Both the position numbers and the translations under genes were made by a program. From positions 1,309,501-1,373,500 of the forward strand of contig NC_092187.1 of the NCBI RefSeq assembly GCF_043641665.1: a DNA stretch of 64,000 nucleotides, written 5' to 3'. Positions 1-11,630 of the stretch are shown here, piece after piece. The DNA comes from Enoplosus armatus (lineage: Eukaryota; Chordata; Actinopteri; Centrarchiformes; Enoplosidae). The notes beneath the pieces were generated by a model, which saw only the letters and a list, made by a program, of their open reading frames with translations, was not told where the DNA came from and did not search any database. Each line of letters opens with the position of its first letter. Position 1 is the first letter of the stretch.

Positions 1-190
1 ACTCTAGTGCATTTAAGTTGTATGCGCAAAATTCCCATACTGTCAAACATCACTATGGCCATGCAATCGTGATTCAGGAAATATTATAACATAGTAGTTA
101 CACATTTACAGTTACATTCAGTCAGTAAAATATTCAGAAGAGTCATGTTGTGTCTTCACATCTGGTTGTTACTTTGTTATCTTGACAAAG
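1..190. other. Unannotated AT-rich sequence
   Basis: I see no coding signal, RNA gene or clear repeat here. It is the flank of the first L2 copy. Confidence 0.5.
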
Positions 191-441
191 TTCAATTCAA
201 TTCAATTCAATTCAGTTTTATTTATATAGCGCCAAATCACAACAAAGTCATCTCATGACACTTTACAAAATAGAGCAGGTCTAGACCGACTCTTTATAAT
301 GTTATTACAGAGACCCAACAGTTCCCACCATGAGCAAGCACTTTGGCGACAGTGGCAAGGAAAAACTTCCTTTTAAGAGGCAGAAACCTCGAGCAGAACC
401 AGACTCTAGGTGGGCGGTCATCTGCTTTGACCGGTTGGGTT

Positions 442-492
<51 letters not shown>

Positions 493-1003
493 CAGAGAGA
501 TAGACGTAGAGACACAGATAGACAGACAGACAGACAGACAGGTAGGCAAAGATGTATGGCAGCACTAACAGTAGAAATAGCTGTAATATTAGCTTAGATT
601 AATAATAGGAGCTTTAATAGTGACAGAACTACGACTAAACATAATAACTGTAGAGATGAGAGTCAGGCAGGCCCATGGCGGCAGCAGCACCCAGGCGTAC
701 CAGGACCACGATCCACAGCGACCTACGAGTCGACAGAGCACAAAGAAACTCCGGGGAAGAAATAAAGTTAGTAACATGCATTGGACTGTGATGAATGTGC
801 AAAGATGAGGAGGGAGAGGAGGAAAGCTCAGTGCATCATGGGAAGTCCCCCAGCAGTGTAGGCCTATAGCAGCATAACTAGGGGGCTGGTCCAGGCAGGC
901 CTGAGCCAGCCCTTAACTATAAGCGTTATCAAAAAGCAAAGTTTTAAGCCTACTCTTAAAAGTAGAGAGTGTGTCTGCCTCCCGGACCCAAACTGGGAGC
1001 CGA
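191..1003 (-). mobile_element. L2-clade LINE, copy 1, 3' fragment
   Basis: This is the 3' end of a non-LTR retrotransposon in minus orientation. At the left edge is the 3' tail, a (TTCAA)n run read on the plus strand, followed by the conserved end TATATAGCGCC that matches copies 2 and 3 in this window. The 3' UTR carries a long GA microsatellite (about 447-490) and a CAGA run (about 520-541). Homology to the other two copies stops at about 1003, inside the last codons of the reverse-transcriptase ORF, so the copy is 5'-truncated. That is the usual product of incomplete target-primed reverse transcription. Clade assignment rests on the RT frame of copy 3. Confidence 0.9.
913..1003 (-). pseudogene. 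L2 reverse transcriptase, last ~30 codons only
   Basis: Reading the minus strand leftward from 1003 gives the C-terminal end of the L2 ORF, ending DNAYS and a TAA stop (plus-strand 913-915). It matches the DKAYS ending of copies 2 and 3. Nothing catalytic remains. Confidence 0.8.
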
Positions 1004-1957
1004 AGTTCTTATGGTAGTAGTTGAAGTAGCTGAAGCTATAATTTGAAATACTTATTCTTGCTAAATAAACACAGTGGTGGAAACACCTCCGGCAGTAACT
1101 TAAGTATTTCAAGCAGTAGGAAGAGTATTTGAAAAAACAGTTGTAGTCTAGTAGTTTAAATATTTGAAGATCAATCCATTTATTTCTTAATGTATCAAAT
1201 CTTTAAGAAAAAGTAAAAATGTATTGGTAGTGCTTAATTAGTGGTAGAATGAGCAGTAGTGGTGTAACGATCCATCAATCTGGATCAATGCAACGATTCA
1301 GTGATTAACGGTCCAATTTCATAAGCGCCAACATCAGTCTATACCATCATCCTTAAGATACGCATTTATTTTGAAATTCCAATGGCACATCTGTGTCACC
1401 GTTTCAGTCTAAGCACACTTCCTTCCTAAACATTCAAACAGTGCTGCTAAGCGCTAGGCAGATAATGGCAAGCAGCCAATAAAAAGACAATCAGGATATA
1501 TACTCCCCTCTTGGGAATAAATTTGTAGTTTGTAAATATTATATATAATACAAATCAATCTGAGCTTGAATTGTAGATACATTAAATGGTCATCAATAAC
1601 CAGAGCCGGAAATATACGTCGTAACGTTGAGATTTCTGATTTGTTTTTTCAGGTTTCCACCTGTAAATCTAAAAATGGCTCCACTTCCCTAGCTTTATAA
1701 CCTTATGGATGCCATAAGATTGTGTTCTGACAGAGATCCCAACCCATCGTGCACTGTGGAAAGTGATGAAGACATTGTTTTTTGCTCAAAATCACATCAC
1801 ATCATCACCTTCAGTAAACACTGTTCACTGCTCTTACTGCCGGACATTGACACTGTTTTTCCGGGGGGCAGTGAGCCAAAGAGTCGGTAGGGACAACTGA
1901 CTAGGATGCAGAGACTTTTCCACATATACATTTGCTGATTTTTTTTTTCTTTCTTAG
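1004..1957. other. Unannotated; possible transposon terminus near 1260
   Basis: No coding signal. At about 1260-1325 the sequence GGTGTAACGATCCATC followed by a GATC-rich stretch resembles ends of fish DNA transposons that begin GGGGTGTAACGAT. I found no matching inverted end, so it is not called as an element. Confidence 0.3.
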
Positions 1958-2680
1958 GTTGCCAAAGACACTACTGCAACCATCTGCCTCTCATTCCTCA
2001 GGACCTCAGGAACACGTACCATCTGGTCCGAATCCAAACTGGAGACGAATGGAAAACAGCTTTCAACACACCTATGATCCAGACTAAAGACTCCATCCAT
2101 GCTTCTTTTCCCGTCGCCTCTCACCAGCTGAACGCAACTATGACATCGGAAACAGAGAGCTACTTGCCATTAAGCTGGCGTTACAGGAGTGGAGGCACTC
2201 TCCCGCCAGTACGTCTGAGGAGTTCCTGAGACCTCCAATCCAGACACCATCCTCCCGTCTACCAGTGAAATTGCTACAGTCACCTGGGAGATCGAGTCTG
2301 CAGTGAATATTATATTTTGCGACAGTACTGCCTTCCTCACAAGGTAATACAGCCATTCTCACCATTGTTCTAAGGCAGTTTACTTTGTAGCTCTCCCTGA
2401 ACTTCTTAAAGCCTGTGAACTAACCACCTGGTATATCACATCTTCTGAACTCCTTGGCATACCACTGGATATTGTCTCTGACTGCAGTCCCCAATTCATC
2501 TTCCAAGTATGGAGAGCATTTTGTCAAGGTCTTTGTGCTACAGTAAGCCTTTCTTCTGTTTTCCATCCGCAGACCAACGGCCAAGCAGAGGGTGAACCAG
2601 GCCCTGAAATCTGCACTACAGAGCGTTTCTGCCTCCGACCCTTGAGGAAAATCTTCCCAAGCCCCTGCATCCATGGCGCA
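1958..2680 (+). pseudogene. Ty3/Gypsy pol remnant, telescoped by deletions
   Basis: Pieces of a Gypsy-type pol occur in their normal order but squeezed into about 720 bp. From 2002, [20 protein letters not shown] matches the reverse-transcriptase core. From 2130, [20 protein letters not shown] matches the start of RNase H. At 2237-2308, [11 protein letters not shown] and VTWEIES match the spacer before integrase. From about 2352 to 2680 the integrase core appears, including [22 protein letters not shown] with the second catalytic Asp of the D,D,E triad, and HPQTNGQAE. Then comes a frameshift to [10 protein letters not shown]. The RT active-site box, most of RNase H, the integrase zinc finger and the LTRs are missing. 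The element is long dead. Function is known for the family; here there is only decay. Confidence 0.85.
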
Positions 2681-2736
2681 CCCTTTCTGTTGATTAGGCA
2701 ATAATTCAATTTGATGGTAGACTGCTGTGGAAATAG

Positions 2737-2990
2737 TATATGTCCAAAAAGCCAGTGAAGTGGGGCATCAAGCTTTGGTGCCTTTGTGATAGCTTCAGTG
2801 CCCATGAGGATGTTTATCCTGGCATCCGTCATCTACACAGGGAAGAATGGGCACAGGAACAGCCTGAACTTGGCTTGGCACATTCAGTAGTTGTGAACCT
2901 AACTAAAGGCTGCTGGCTAAAGGGTGTGGTAAACATCGCTATGCATCAGGTCATCATAAGAAGAAGTTTTTTGAGGGATTTTTTTTCTAA
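2737..2990 (+). pseudogene. piggyBac transposase fragment 1
   Basis: An open stretch begins MSKKPVKWGIKLWCLCDS, which matches the piggyBac (DDE_Tnp_1_7) block that normally reads roughly 'KP.K.GIK.W.LCD'. About 35 residues later, GLAHSVVVNLTKG fits the following 'GLG..VV..L' block. The segment that would carry the next catalytic Asp (YFDNFFTS-like) is scrambled to a degenerate RDFFSN. Length is about 85 codons against about 550-600 for a full transposase, so this is a central fragment only. It sits about 60 bp downstream of the Gypsy remnant, which suggests nested or successive insertions. piggyBac is favoured; no other family came to mind. Confidence 0.6.
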
Positions 2991-3955
2991 CTCTTGGTAA
3001 AATAAATATTGCTAAATAGAAAATGTATTTGTATATTTTAATCAGAATTTTATGTCAAAAGTTTGTGATTTACTGTTATTTACTACATAATTGTTTTACT
3101 GTTTCCAGATTTGTTATATATACATTTGTTATATCTGTATATTAGACATTGAAATATTGACAAATCTAATTAATGAACGGTTAATCCCTGAGTAGAGTAG
3201 GGTAATTATTTTGGTTTAATGGAAATAGCTATTTTAAAACTAAATAGCTAGTTTTTGTGCTATTTGTTGTTTTGTCTGGTGTTTTTTTTTTTTTAATGTG
3301 TTGGATCAAACTCGGTCTAAAAAGCTACACATGCCACATATTTGGAATCAAATTAAAGAGGAAGTTGTGTTTTTTAATATGAAAATACCTGTAACTGTCA
3401 ATTTCTTCCTGTTTTTGAGATAAAGCCTAAAGATAAAGTAGGAAAAAGCTAATTTAAGTGAGGGTTCGCAGTGAACTACAGCAACAAAAATGTTTATCAT
3501 GCAAATGTTCATATTTACAGTAAGTGTAAACAGTATGTATAGTGTTTTGTGAAGCGCCTTCTTGACTTTCATATACTATACTGTCACTTTCAAGATAATC
3601 TTGATAATAAATGGTATATGACCAAACACACAGCAAACACGTTTAAGTTTCTTTTTACATTCTTTTTTACAGAAACACACTGATAGCTCTGCAACTCTTA
3701 ATTATCTTATACCGACTTCTTACTCTGCCCCGTTCGCCTGGAGACCTGCTCTTGGCTGTCTGTCATGCCCGACCATAGAACTATAAGAGTGGGCCCAGAA
3801 GGTTGCTGCCCGCCCTTTGAAACTTAGAGAGCAAGAACTTTCTGGAAGTTCAATCGTCTGGGTTCTAACACAACAAAAGTTAGAACTGAAGAGACGTTGA
3901 ATCCTGCACACCCAGCCAAGTGGGGGGTGTCTGATGCTGTTATCATCCTGCTGCC

Positions 3956-4006
<51 letters not shown>

Positions 4007-4640
4007 CGATTCAAGCCGAGTCGCCACGTGAGGACGAGCTCACCCGAGGATCCCCGATCAAGCTCGAGAGAGCTGTGCCCACAAGAGAATCAACAAGAGT
4101 CTCCCTCCTTCCTTCCAGCACAACTTCTCCCCTGGCAATCTGAACCACCAGGTGATACTTTACTTTTCCTGCGATAGTGGGGTCGATGCTACGGATTACT
4201 GAACCTAATTTAGTTTGGTCAGGAGTAGGATCTCTCTTCAACACAATCATATGGAATCGTAATCGTCGCATTTCACTTGTGCTATCACAGTGCTACTTAG
4301 TAAGCAATGATCTGCTGGAAACTTAAGGAACAGCCATATTTATAACAGGTGAACACTGGCTGCAGGCTGAGTTAATTGATGAAGCCTCTGATGAGTAAAT
4401 CCACCTGAGTGTCATCTGAACGCATACTCCAAAGGAAGGGATACAACTCAAAGAAATCTGACCTTTTGTACGAAGGAGTTAAGTTGGTCAAAGCCAAAAA
4501 TGTGCTTAAATTTGATTGCTGACCTAAAAATAGTGCAGAATCAAAATATTTCTTTTCATTTTACATGCCATAACTTCTTGTGTTTTTAAATGTTTCAGAA
4601 TCCTCAAACTTTGTGATTATTTCCAGGTTTACATAAATAT
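2991..4640. other. AT-rich non-coding sequence with one GA microsatellite
   Basis: There is no convincing coding frame. A pure GA run spans about 3960-4001. Short open frames on both strands over that run encode only RE/SL dipeptide repeats and are artefacts. Confidence 0.5.
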
Positions 4641-4685
4641 ATTTGAGATTTCCGATGTGGACTCAGACTTTTGGACCCCACTGTA
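4641..4685 (+). mobile_element. Terminal inverted end of a Tc1/mariner-like element
   Basis: The stretch GACTCAGACTTTTGGACCCC then ACTG at 4659-4683, followed by TA, looks like the right inverted terminus of a fish Tc1-like transposon (such ends read CAGTGGGGTCCAAAAGTCTGAG from the other side). I could not find the partner end, so only the terminus is called. Confidence 0.5.
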
Positions 4686-7194
4686 TATTTGGTGCTGCCA
4701 TGCCATCGTTACATGAAGATGACGATAATGAAGATGAGCCAGAGAATTTACACTGACAACCACCAAGTTTTACTTAAAAGTTAACATGGTAAAGTTTATG
4801 TTCATCAGTGCCAACATTTATGCTGATTAGTGCCAATTTGGCACAAATATTTTGAAAGTAATATAAAAAGGCTATTTTGTGGAGCCCCCCTGGGATCAGC
4901 TGAGACCTGACCTTTTTTTTCCTCACACAATGCCTGTACTATTGCACTCAATATAAAATAAGACATATCAGCCTGAGCCGTATGGATTAGTTGTGTAATT
5001 GTTTATGTTACTTGGTTTCATTGGCATATTACAGAAACACCACTTTTGTCCCTGTTTGTGGACTATGGTGATTTTTAACACTTGATGCTTTGTGTTAGAT
5101 CATGACTTGTGCGACTTGTACTTGTATTTTTATTTCTATGAGAATAAAGACAAATTATTTTTGCCACATTTTAATTTTGTAATTCAAAATTCAGAGCCTA
5201 TTGTGGATGTTTGCATCATGATTGTGAATAAATAGTTGCTTAATTGTTGCATAAGCTCTTCAGGAAGGCATGGAGCGTTACTGAATGATTGGACAGCGTT
5301 GGCTTGAAGTAGGCCAGATTCTATGATGCATCCCATCACCATGGCAGATCTTATGTTATGGCCCTCTCGGTACTGCGTGGGGGATATGCAGATTCTGCTG
5401 CACCAAGCCTTCCTTTTAATGACCAAGAGCCACCAAGCATGCATAATTTTGTTAGTGTCATATGTAAATGATCAGTTGAGTCATGCAGTTCTCTTTTAAC
5501 AGCTGCCTCTGATTCATCAGTCAGCTGCCGGTGATTCATCACCGTGTTTCATCATCGAAGTCAGGGGTGAAATTTCACTTCACTGAAAGACTAGACGAAA
5601 GTGAATAAGACATGTTAACTGTCTGAGCGGCGTTTCCACGGTAGATTATGAGCTCTTTGCACAATAGCTTAATAAAGGCTACTAATTTGATGCTGCTGAA
5701 GTGAAAAGTGATAGCTGTAAAGGGCAAATGACAAAGAGTGCATGAGCTTGTGCAAACTTTCCTTCACACAGTTACATGAAGGGAGAGAGGGATGTATGGA
5801 CGATGCTCTGAGGATGAGCGTCATGTGGTGGCTGTGAAATAACTTATAACACTTATAAGCAACTTTTTTTTTCTTCTTCTTCTTAACCGCCCACAATGTA
5901 GCCTTGAAAAAGCTGAAGCCTGTCAGGTGCTCTGTCACCCACAACCCACACATAGAGACGTGCTGTTTCAGTGGCAACCTCATTCATTTACATTTAATTA
6001 AAAAATTCAGCAAACTTATTGAAAAAGTTGAAATATGTCAGTGTCATTATAAGTAGGTTATTTATCTTCAGCCTTTTTTTTTTCTTCTTTTTCGTTGCTT
6101 TTACCTCAATTTTTTTTCTTTTTTTTTGGATTTCTAAAGAGCTGCCCTCAAGATATCAGACATCATTTCACTGTTTACTACTTCAGAGGCAAAGCACCGT
6201 TTCAGACGCTCCTTGTACGTTATTCATATCAACTCTGTGGAGCGAAGAAAGGAAAAGTCAACTGAGATGGCATAGTGATGAAAGAGGATGAAATAGTAAG
6301 ATTAGAGGAGGCAAATATTGGTAGAGAGGGAACATAAAGTTCAGAGAAAAGAGAAATATGAAGGTAATATTCGTGGTGTTAGAAAGAAAGAAAAACGTGG
6401 AGGGAAAAAAAGACAGAAAATGTATAAAGAAAGTAGAGTGTACCTGTCAGCCCTGTGTCGCTCATCCTCTGGCCAACTGCTCCACTACATCAAGGGATTT
6501 GCATTGATTAGCATGCCATTACATCCTTCACATGGTGTGTGTTTGTGTATTCATCCATACAAAGTATAGTCTTTGTGTGTGAGCCTTCGTATGCTAGTGA
6601 GTGAGTATGACGTCAAGGTCCCATATTGGAGAAATTGAGATTTACGTGCCTTTATGATTATAAAGAAGGCCTACGTGCTGTAAAAGTACTGTGAAAGTAT
6701 CAGTTCCGGTGTTTTTAAATGAGCCGTCATGACTTCCGTAAGGTTGTGAGGTCACCGCATGCAGCCACGCCCCTCAGCGGGTCATCTGCTCCACCCACGA
6801 AGTAGAGAGACACGCTCATCCACCCGCTCAGCCTGTCTTAAGTTATTTGGTCGCTCTGCTCAGGACTGCCCTGCATGTTTTTGGAGGTTGTTCACTATGT
6901 CTTGCAGAAAGTGCTTTTTTGGTTGTGAAGAAAAGTTAGTTAATAACTGTAGCTGCCATTAGCTAGTTAGTTCAGTTAGCCGTGCAGCTAGCGGGCCTGT
7001 TAGCCAGCTGACTCTTCCCAAACCTCTTCCTCCCTGTAAATCACAGAGTTGGGGCAGAGTTGCCAGAGGACATCATCAAATATGATCTAGTTTCACCAAA
7101 ACCAGTGAATAAAGTTGTGTGTTTTGTACAATAATTAGTGGTGCCCAACCTCCAGAAACACTCCGCTCCGGTGGCATCTATCGTTTTTTCCATG
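4686..7194. other. Unannotated AT-rich sequence
   Basis: No supported gene. The sequence includes T-rich tracts (about 6072-6128) and purine-rich sequence at 6310-6420. Short open frames lack domain signatures and have no codon-use support. The part from about 6630 onward may belong to a larger copy of the MITE at 7195-7480, because CCCCTCAG-containing segments recur in opposite orientation near 6770 and 7350. Confidence 0.4.
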
Positions 7195-7480
7195 AACAGT
7201 AAATTCGTCAAATTCAGTGCCCCATATCACTAATTTCCTAGGCAGTGTGGGCTCAGAGGCATTGGGTGCTGCCCCTTCGTGGGCTTCCAGAAGTTGGCCA
7301 ATCAGAACAAAGTGGGCTTTCAGGGAGGGCGGGGCTGAGGAAAAACTGAGGGGCTGCATAAAGAGCTAGTATAAAATAAATAAGGATTTTTCTGAACTGT
7401 GAATCATGCAGAGCTACACCAGTGGAGTAGGATAAACATATAGAGCTGAAAATGAGCATAATACGAGACCTTTACCATCC
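7195..7480 (+). repeat. Fish MITE-like repeat, family A copy 1
   Basis: The block contains CTTCCAGAAGTTGGCCAATC then AGAACAAAGTGGGCTTT, and ends GAAAATGAGCATAATACGAG then ACCTTTA. The same ordered blocks recur at about 36880-37062. I recognise this as a dispersed non-coding DNA element common in teleosts. I cannot name its superfamily. Confidence 0.6.
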
Positions 7481-9300
7481 GTGCATCAGTGAGCTTGTGT
7501 TTATTCGCGGATTCCAGCTTGTGTGTGTGTCCGACTGTGTTGGTCCTATGTGTACATATGGGACTTGTTTGGCCATAATTACACTGGTGCATTGAGGTTT
7601 CCAGTTGAATGCTAGTGGGAGGTGGGTGACAGCCTGAGTGGAATAACCAGAGTTACAGATCAACAGGGTTTCCCCCCTGAACCTTCACCCTGATTATGGC
7701 TGTGACAGAATGGCAGACGAGGGCTGCCTGCGACTGTTTTCACTGTGGCTTTGAACATGATTTCAACCAGATGAAACACTTTCAGAGTCTCACTACCTTC
7801 CTAAAACTGATCATGGTCAAGGTATTGAGTATTGACTCAAATCATTTTTTTAAGCACAAAGTACAACTAGGGCTGATGGGAGTGTTATTCATTTTCAGGT
7901 ATTTGTTCATAAACCAAAGTATTGGACAAACTGAAATTTTGTTCTGATGATGGTGTTTGATGAAAACACAATTCATCCTTAAGAGGACGGAAATGTCTGG
8001 CAATCCATCCAATAGTTAGAAGACGAAAAGTCATTAGGATTACCATCTGGGAAGCGTGGATATCTTTTACATACATTCATGGCACTCCATCAGATACTAC
8101 AGATTGAGATAAACATGGACGGGTGGACTAACTGACCAGTACTGAAACTCTGATATGGTATCAACAATAGCATCAAAATATTTAGATAGAAAGATACTTA
8201 GGCTGTCATATTTAACAAAATATTCCAGTCTGCATGAATACTAACGTAATTTGTTTGAATTAATTTGAACGCAGCTGGTGCTGCTTAATCCTAGAAAGCA
8301 TTGTAAAACTGATGTGGTGCTGTTCGTGGTAATGTTGCTGTGAGGCTGTTGCATTTTTAAGAGCCAGAAAATGATGGTTTTGTGTCAGGATTATTCTTTC
8401 AGCAAGGATCACTATTTTCCTCACTTTTGTGTATGCAAAGAAAATAACAGTGGCCTAGTTTACTGACAGGGCAACAGGGTATGTAATAGAGATCATTATA
8501 CATTGTGAATTTTGAATGTTTGCAGATCAAATATTTACATTTTATTTTTTATTTGAAGTGACAGCCCTAAAAGATACCCAGTCCTCATCATGACATACAT
8601 TAATTACATTGCTGCATTTTTCCGATGATTTCTTTAGTAAAACGTAATATTGGAAAACATGCAGTGAAAAACACTGTAGCATATACTCTGGTATGTTTTA
8701 TGGTTGAAATCAAAACTGTCCAGTGTTCAACTATCCAGTCCAAAAAAAAAAAAGAAGATCCATCTGAGGAAGAGCAGTGGGTATTTTATTACACAATTAA
8801 TATTTTTAAGTATAATTTGGTCACAACTCAGAGTACTCAGCCCATCGCTGCTACAGCGCTAACAGAGGGTCACTGCTAACTATTCTTTGTATTACTATCA
8901 AGCTTCTCCTTCCTCCAAGTTATACCCTCCCAATGAAGTTGAATTATGTATAATCTGAATACTAACTAATGCAACAAGTAATCACAACACCTAATACATG
9001 CATCTTGTCAATGCATGCTTATAGCTGTAGCTATCTAGCAGGAGGAAATATTTCACCCTTTTATTATTTCGGCCGAATCTTTTATTAATAATACAGATAT
9101 TATGTCATGCTTTAATTTGAAATGAGAAATGTCTGTGTGTGATGATTAGGCATCAAATGGTGAGAGAAAATAACTGGCTGGCAACATGTTTATATACTTT
9201 TTTTTGCACAGCTGCACTGTGGAGTTACTTTCACATGGCAGACCTCAAATGCTTGATGCTCTGAATATTTGATAGTGAAATAAATCCCCGGTGGTTGGTG
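7481..9300. other. Unannotated AT-rich sequence
   Basis: No supported coding region, RNA or repeat family was recognised. Confidence 0.5.
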
Positions 9301-9315
9301 GTTTTTGTCTTTTAA

Positions 9316-9320
<5 letters not shown>

Positions 9321-9363
<43 letters not shown>

Positions 9364-9586
9364 TGAAGGCACACACTGGTACAGCAGTAGTTGTTTTTAT
9401 GACTAGATGTGAAGCAGCGCCGATCACACGCAGACACACAAAGACACATACGCGGTTGGCAGTAGACGGCTTGCCAGCGCGGCAGCTGTAGCATGAGGCT
9501 CCAGATCCATACAAAGCCAACAGGATCAGAGCAGCAGGCCTGCGCTCTCTCTCTTGTGACAACACACACACACACACACACACACT
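9321..9586. repeat. TG and CA microsatellites
   Basis: A pure (TG)n tract spans about 9321-9361 and a (CA)n tract about 9562-9586. The 203-codon minus-strand frame across this interval is produced by the repeats and has no recognisable domain. Confidence 0.9.
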
Positions 9587-9939
9587 CAGAGGGGCTGTGA
9601 ACGATACCTTTAGCTGCCGCGCTGTTGGTTCGCTGCAAGGTTCATGCATGGGATGTCTACACAGGCCACAGGGAGAAGAAGGGGACACAGAATCAAGCAG
9701 GCGTGGGGGTTGAGAGCATGGTCTACGATTGCAGTGTGGTGCTCCCACCCCTGCCGTCTCTAGTGGGCTCGAAGGTGGTGATGGATCCATGGGCCCACAG
9801 CTAGAGGGGGCCCAGCAAGAGTTCCAGTGGGATGTGTGAATTAATGAGGTCCACATAAAATATTACATTAAAGACAAAATTAAATTAGGAAAAGACTTTG
9901 ACTTTGGGAATATTAAAAACTACACAAAAAAGAAATCTG

Positions 9940-10420
9940 TGAAATTTACAGTAAAATACTGGCAGCTGTGGTTGCCAGAACTTCATCGTAAAAAAATACG
10001 GTGACAATGTAAAAAACATTGCAAACTCATTGCGTAGATTTCATAGTTGAAAACTGTTTTTTGTTTACGGTAAATTACTATGAAAAAAACTGCCTATTTA
10101 TTTTAAAAACAACAGACATACTGTAGACCTACAGTCCATCTCAGTGATAAACACAGTGCAACTGTATGATATATTCCGGTATTTTATTGCAAAGTGAAAC
10201 TTTACAGTAAATTACCGGCAGCTGTGGTTGCCAGAACTTCATTGGAAAAAAATATTCTACAACACATGAAGCATTACGGTTGGTTGGCATAGATTTTACA
10301 GTCAACAACTGCTTATGATGAATTACAAAGGAAATAACAAATAAAGCCCATTGTAAACCACGGCATAGACTATCATTGACAAACGTTAAGAAACAGTTTT
10401 TGCATTTACACATTACACAC
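9940..10420. repeat. Two diverged tandem copies of a ~258-bp repeat
   Basis: The block TTTACAGTAAAATACTGGCA followed by GCTGTGGTTGCCAGAACTTCAT at about 9946 recurs at about 10201 with few changes. In both copies it is followed about 60-80 bp later by a TAGATTT...CAACAACTG or GAAAACTG block. I have seen the core in other fish genomes as a dispersed repeat, probably a non-autonomous DNA transposon. Confidence 0.65.
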
Positions 10421-11507
10421 AGTGAAAAACAGACTGAACTGATCCAATAACTTGTCTAGTGTACACACTAGCATGTGTCAATACATACTGTATATAAAGG
10501 ATAGTCCATGGTGGAATAAATATAGAAAAGTTAGCCACTTGCCCCGGGTTGATCAAGAGTAACGAGCCATTGAGTCCAGACTTGACTGAAGAGGGCGCTG
10601 AACATGGAGATAGAGTCTCACGTGGACGTCATGTTCAAGAAAGGACTGAGGACTCACATGTGGACAACATGTCCGGTGGCCACTGAGAACTGCCATGATC
10701 CTCTCTGGAAACAAAGCAAAAGTTAGCTTGATGCCAGGCTTGAGCGTGATGCCCACACAGAGATAAACTCGCATCCTTTTGTTGTTAAACTAAGCTCTTT
10801 ACATAGAACAAACCAGTTTTGCAGTTTTTCGAGAATCATGGCCAAAAGGTAGAAAGGTATATAAAATACATAAATAAATAGCTAATAATGAATGTAAATA
10901 CATTTTTACAAATACCAAAGCACAAACAATTTTAATGTAGGCATGAAAACTTTGTTCAGTGTTGTAGCAAATGTGCCGTGATTGTCTGATTGCTCGAGCG
11001 GAGGCATCTGTTTGTTTATGTTGGTGGTTGAAATCACATTACATTTTGCAATGCCTCGATTTAAGCAGTGCTTAGCGTCTTGTTAACAATTGCTTACGCC
11101 GTTTGAACATGAAGCGGCTACACAGTGATTACAAAAAGGTAGATTAACCCAAAGTTGTTAAATGAACGTACACTGAACTGTACAGCCACTCACTGCTGTT
11201 TATCCTCGACGAGACTGGTATCTGATCAGAAGGGTAGACTAGAAGGACAGCACATCAAGTCCAACCACCGGCAGATGTAATAAGACCTGGAAGAAGAAAG
11301 AGTGAGGAGAAAGACGACAGGAGGACATTCCTCCTCATAAGTGAACGGAGTCCTTTCAAGCATCAACTATTTCACTCGTTTCGGTGCACAGGTTGCAAAT
11401 TACAATCAAACGGCTAAATTCACGCTCAAAAAACATCAACAGCTGGGCTGCCCAAGCGGCTCACCCGGCGGAAAACACGCACCACATATTTCTATCGCAG
11501 CGGCCAA
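10421..11507. other. Unannotated sequence
   Basis: No recognisable coding region or repeat family. Short frames at 10553-10774 (minus) and 11341-11602 (plus) have no known domain. Confidence 0.45.
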
Positions 11508-11630
11508 GGTTAGATTCCTGCTTGGAACCCTTTCGCTGGGTGTCACCCTCTCTCTTCTGTGTTTCCTGTCTGTCTCTACTGCCGCTGTCGAATAAAGTAT
11601 AACTGCCAAAAAAAAAAAAAAAAAAAAAAA
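11508..11630 (+). mobile_element. Retroelement 3' end with poly(A) tail
   Basis: A pyrimidine-rich stretch (TCACCCTCTCTCTTCTGTG and onward) leads to a polyadenylation signal AATAAA at 11591-11596 and then 23 consecutive A residues (11608-11630). Signal plus A-tail at genomic level is the hallmark of a retrotransposed RNA. The body resembles a common fish retroelement 3' end, but its upstream limit and family are unclear. Confidence 0.6.

Noticed and set aside
294..565. Two minus-strand frames rich in SLSLSL and CLSVYL
   Set aside because: They are translations of the GA and CAGA microsatellites in the L2 3' UTR and have no independent protein signal. The same applies to the matching frames at 14545-14988 and 30298-30655.
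2138..2832. Three minus-strand frames (75, 93 and 102 codons)
   Set aside because: They are antisense shadows of the Gypsy RNase H and integrase remnant.
3960..4001. Regularly spaced repeat resembling a CRISPR array
   Set aside because: It is a simple dinucleotide run without spacers, and the sequence is vertebrate.
9245..9856. 203-codon minus-strand frame
   Set aside because: It spans both the TG and CA tracts. The VCVCVC and THTHTH runs come from the microsatellites and the rest matches no domain.
11308..11324. Perfect 7-bp hairpin AGGAGGACATTCCTCCT as a terminator or binding site
   Set aside because: A short palindrome of this size is expected by chance in 64 kb, and rho-independent terminators are not relevant in a fish genome.
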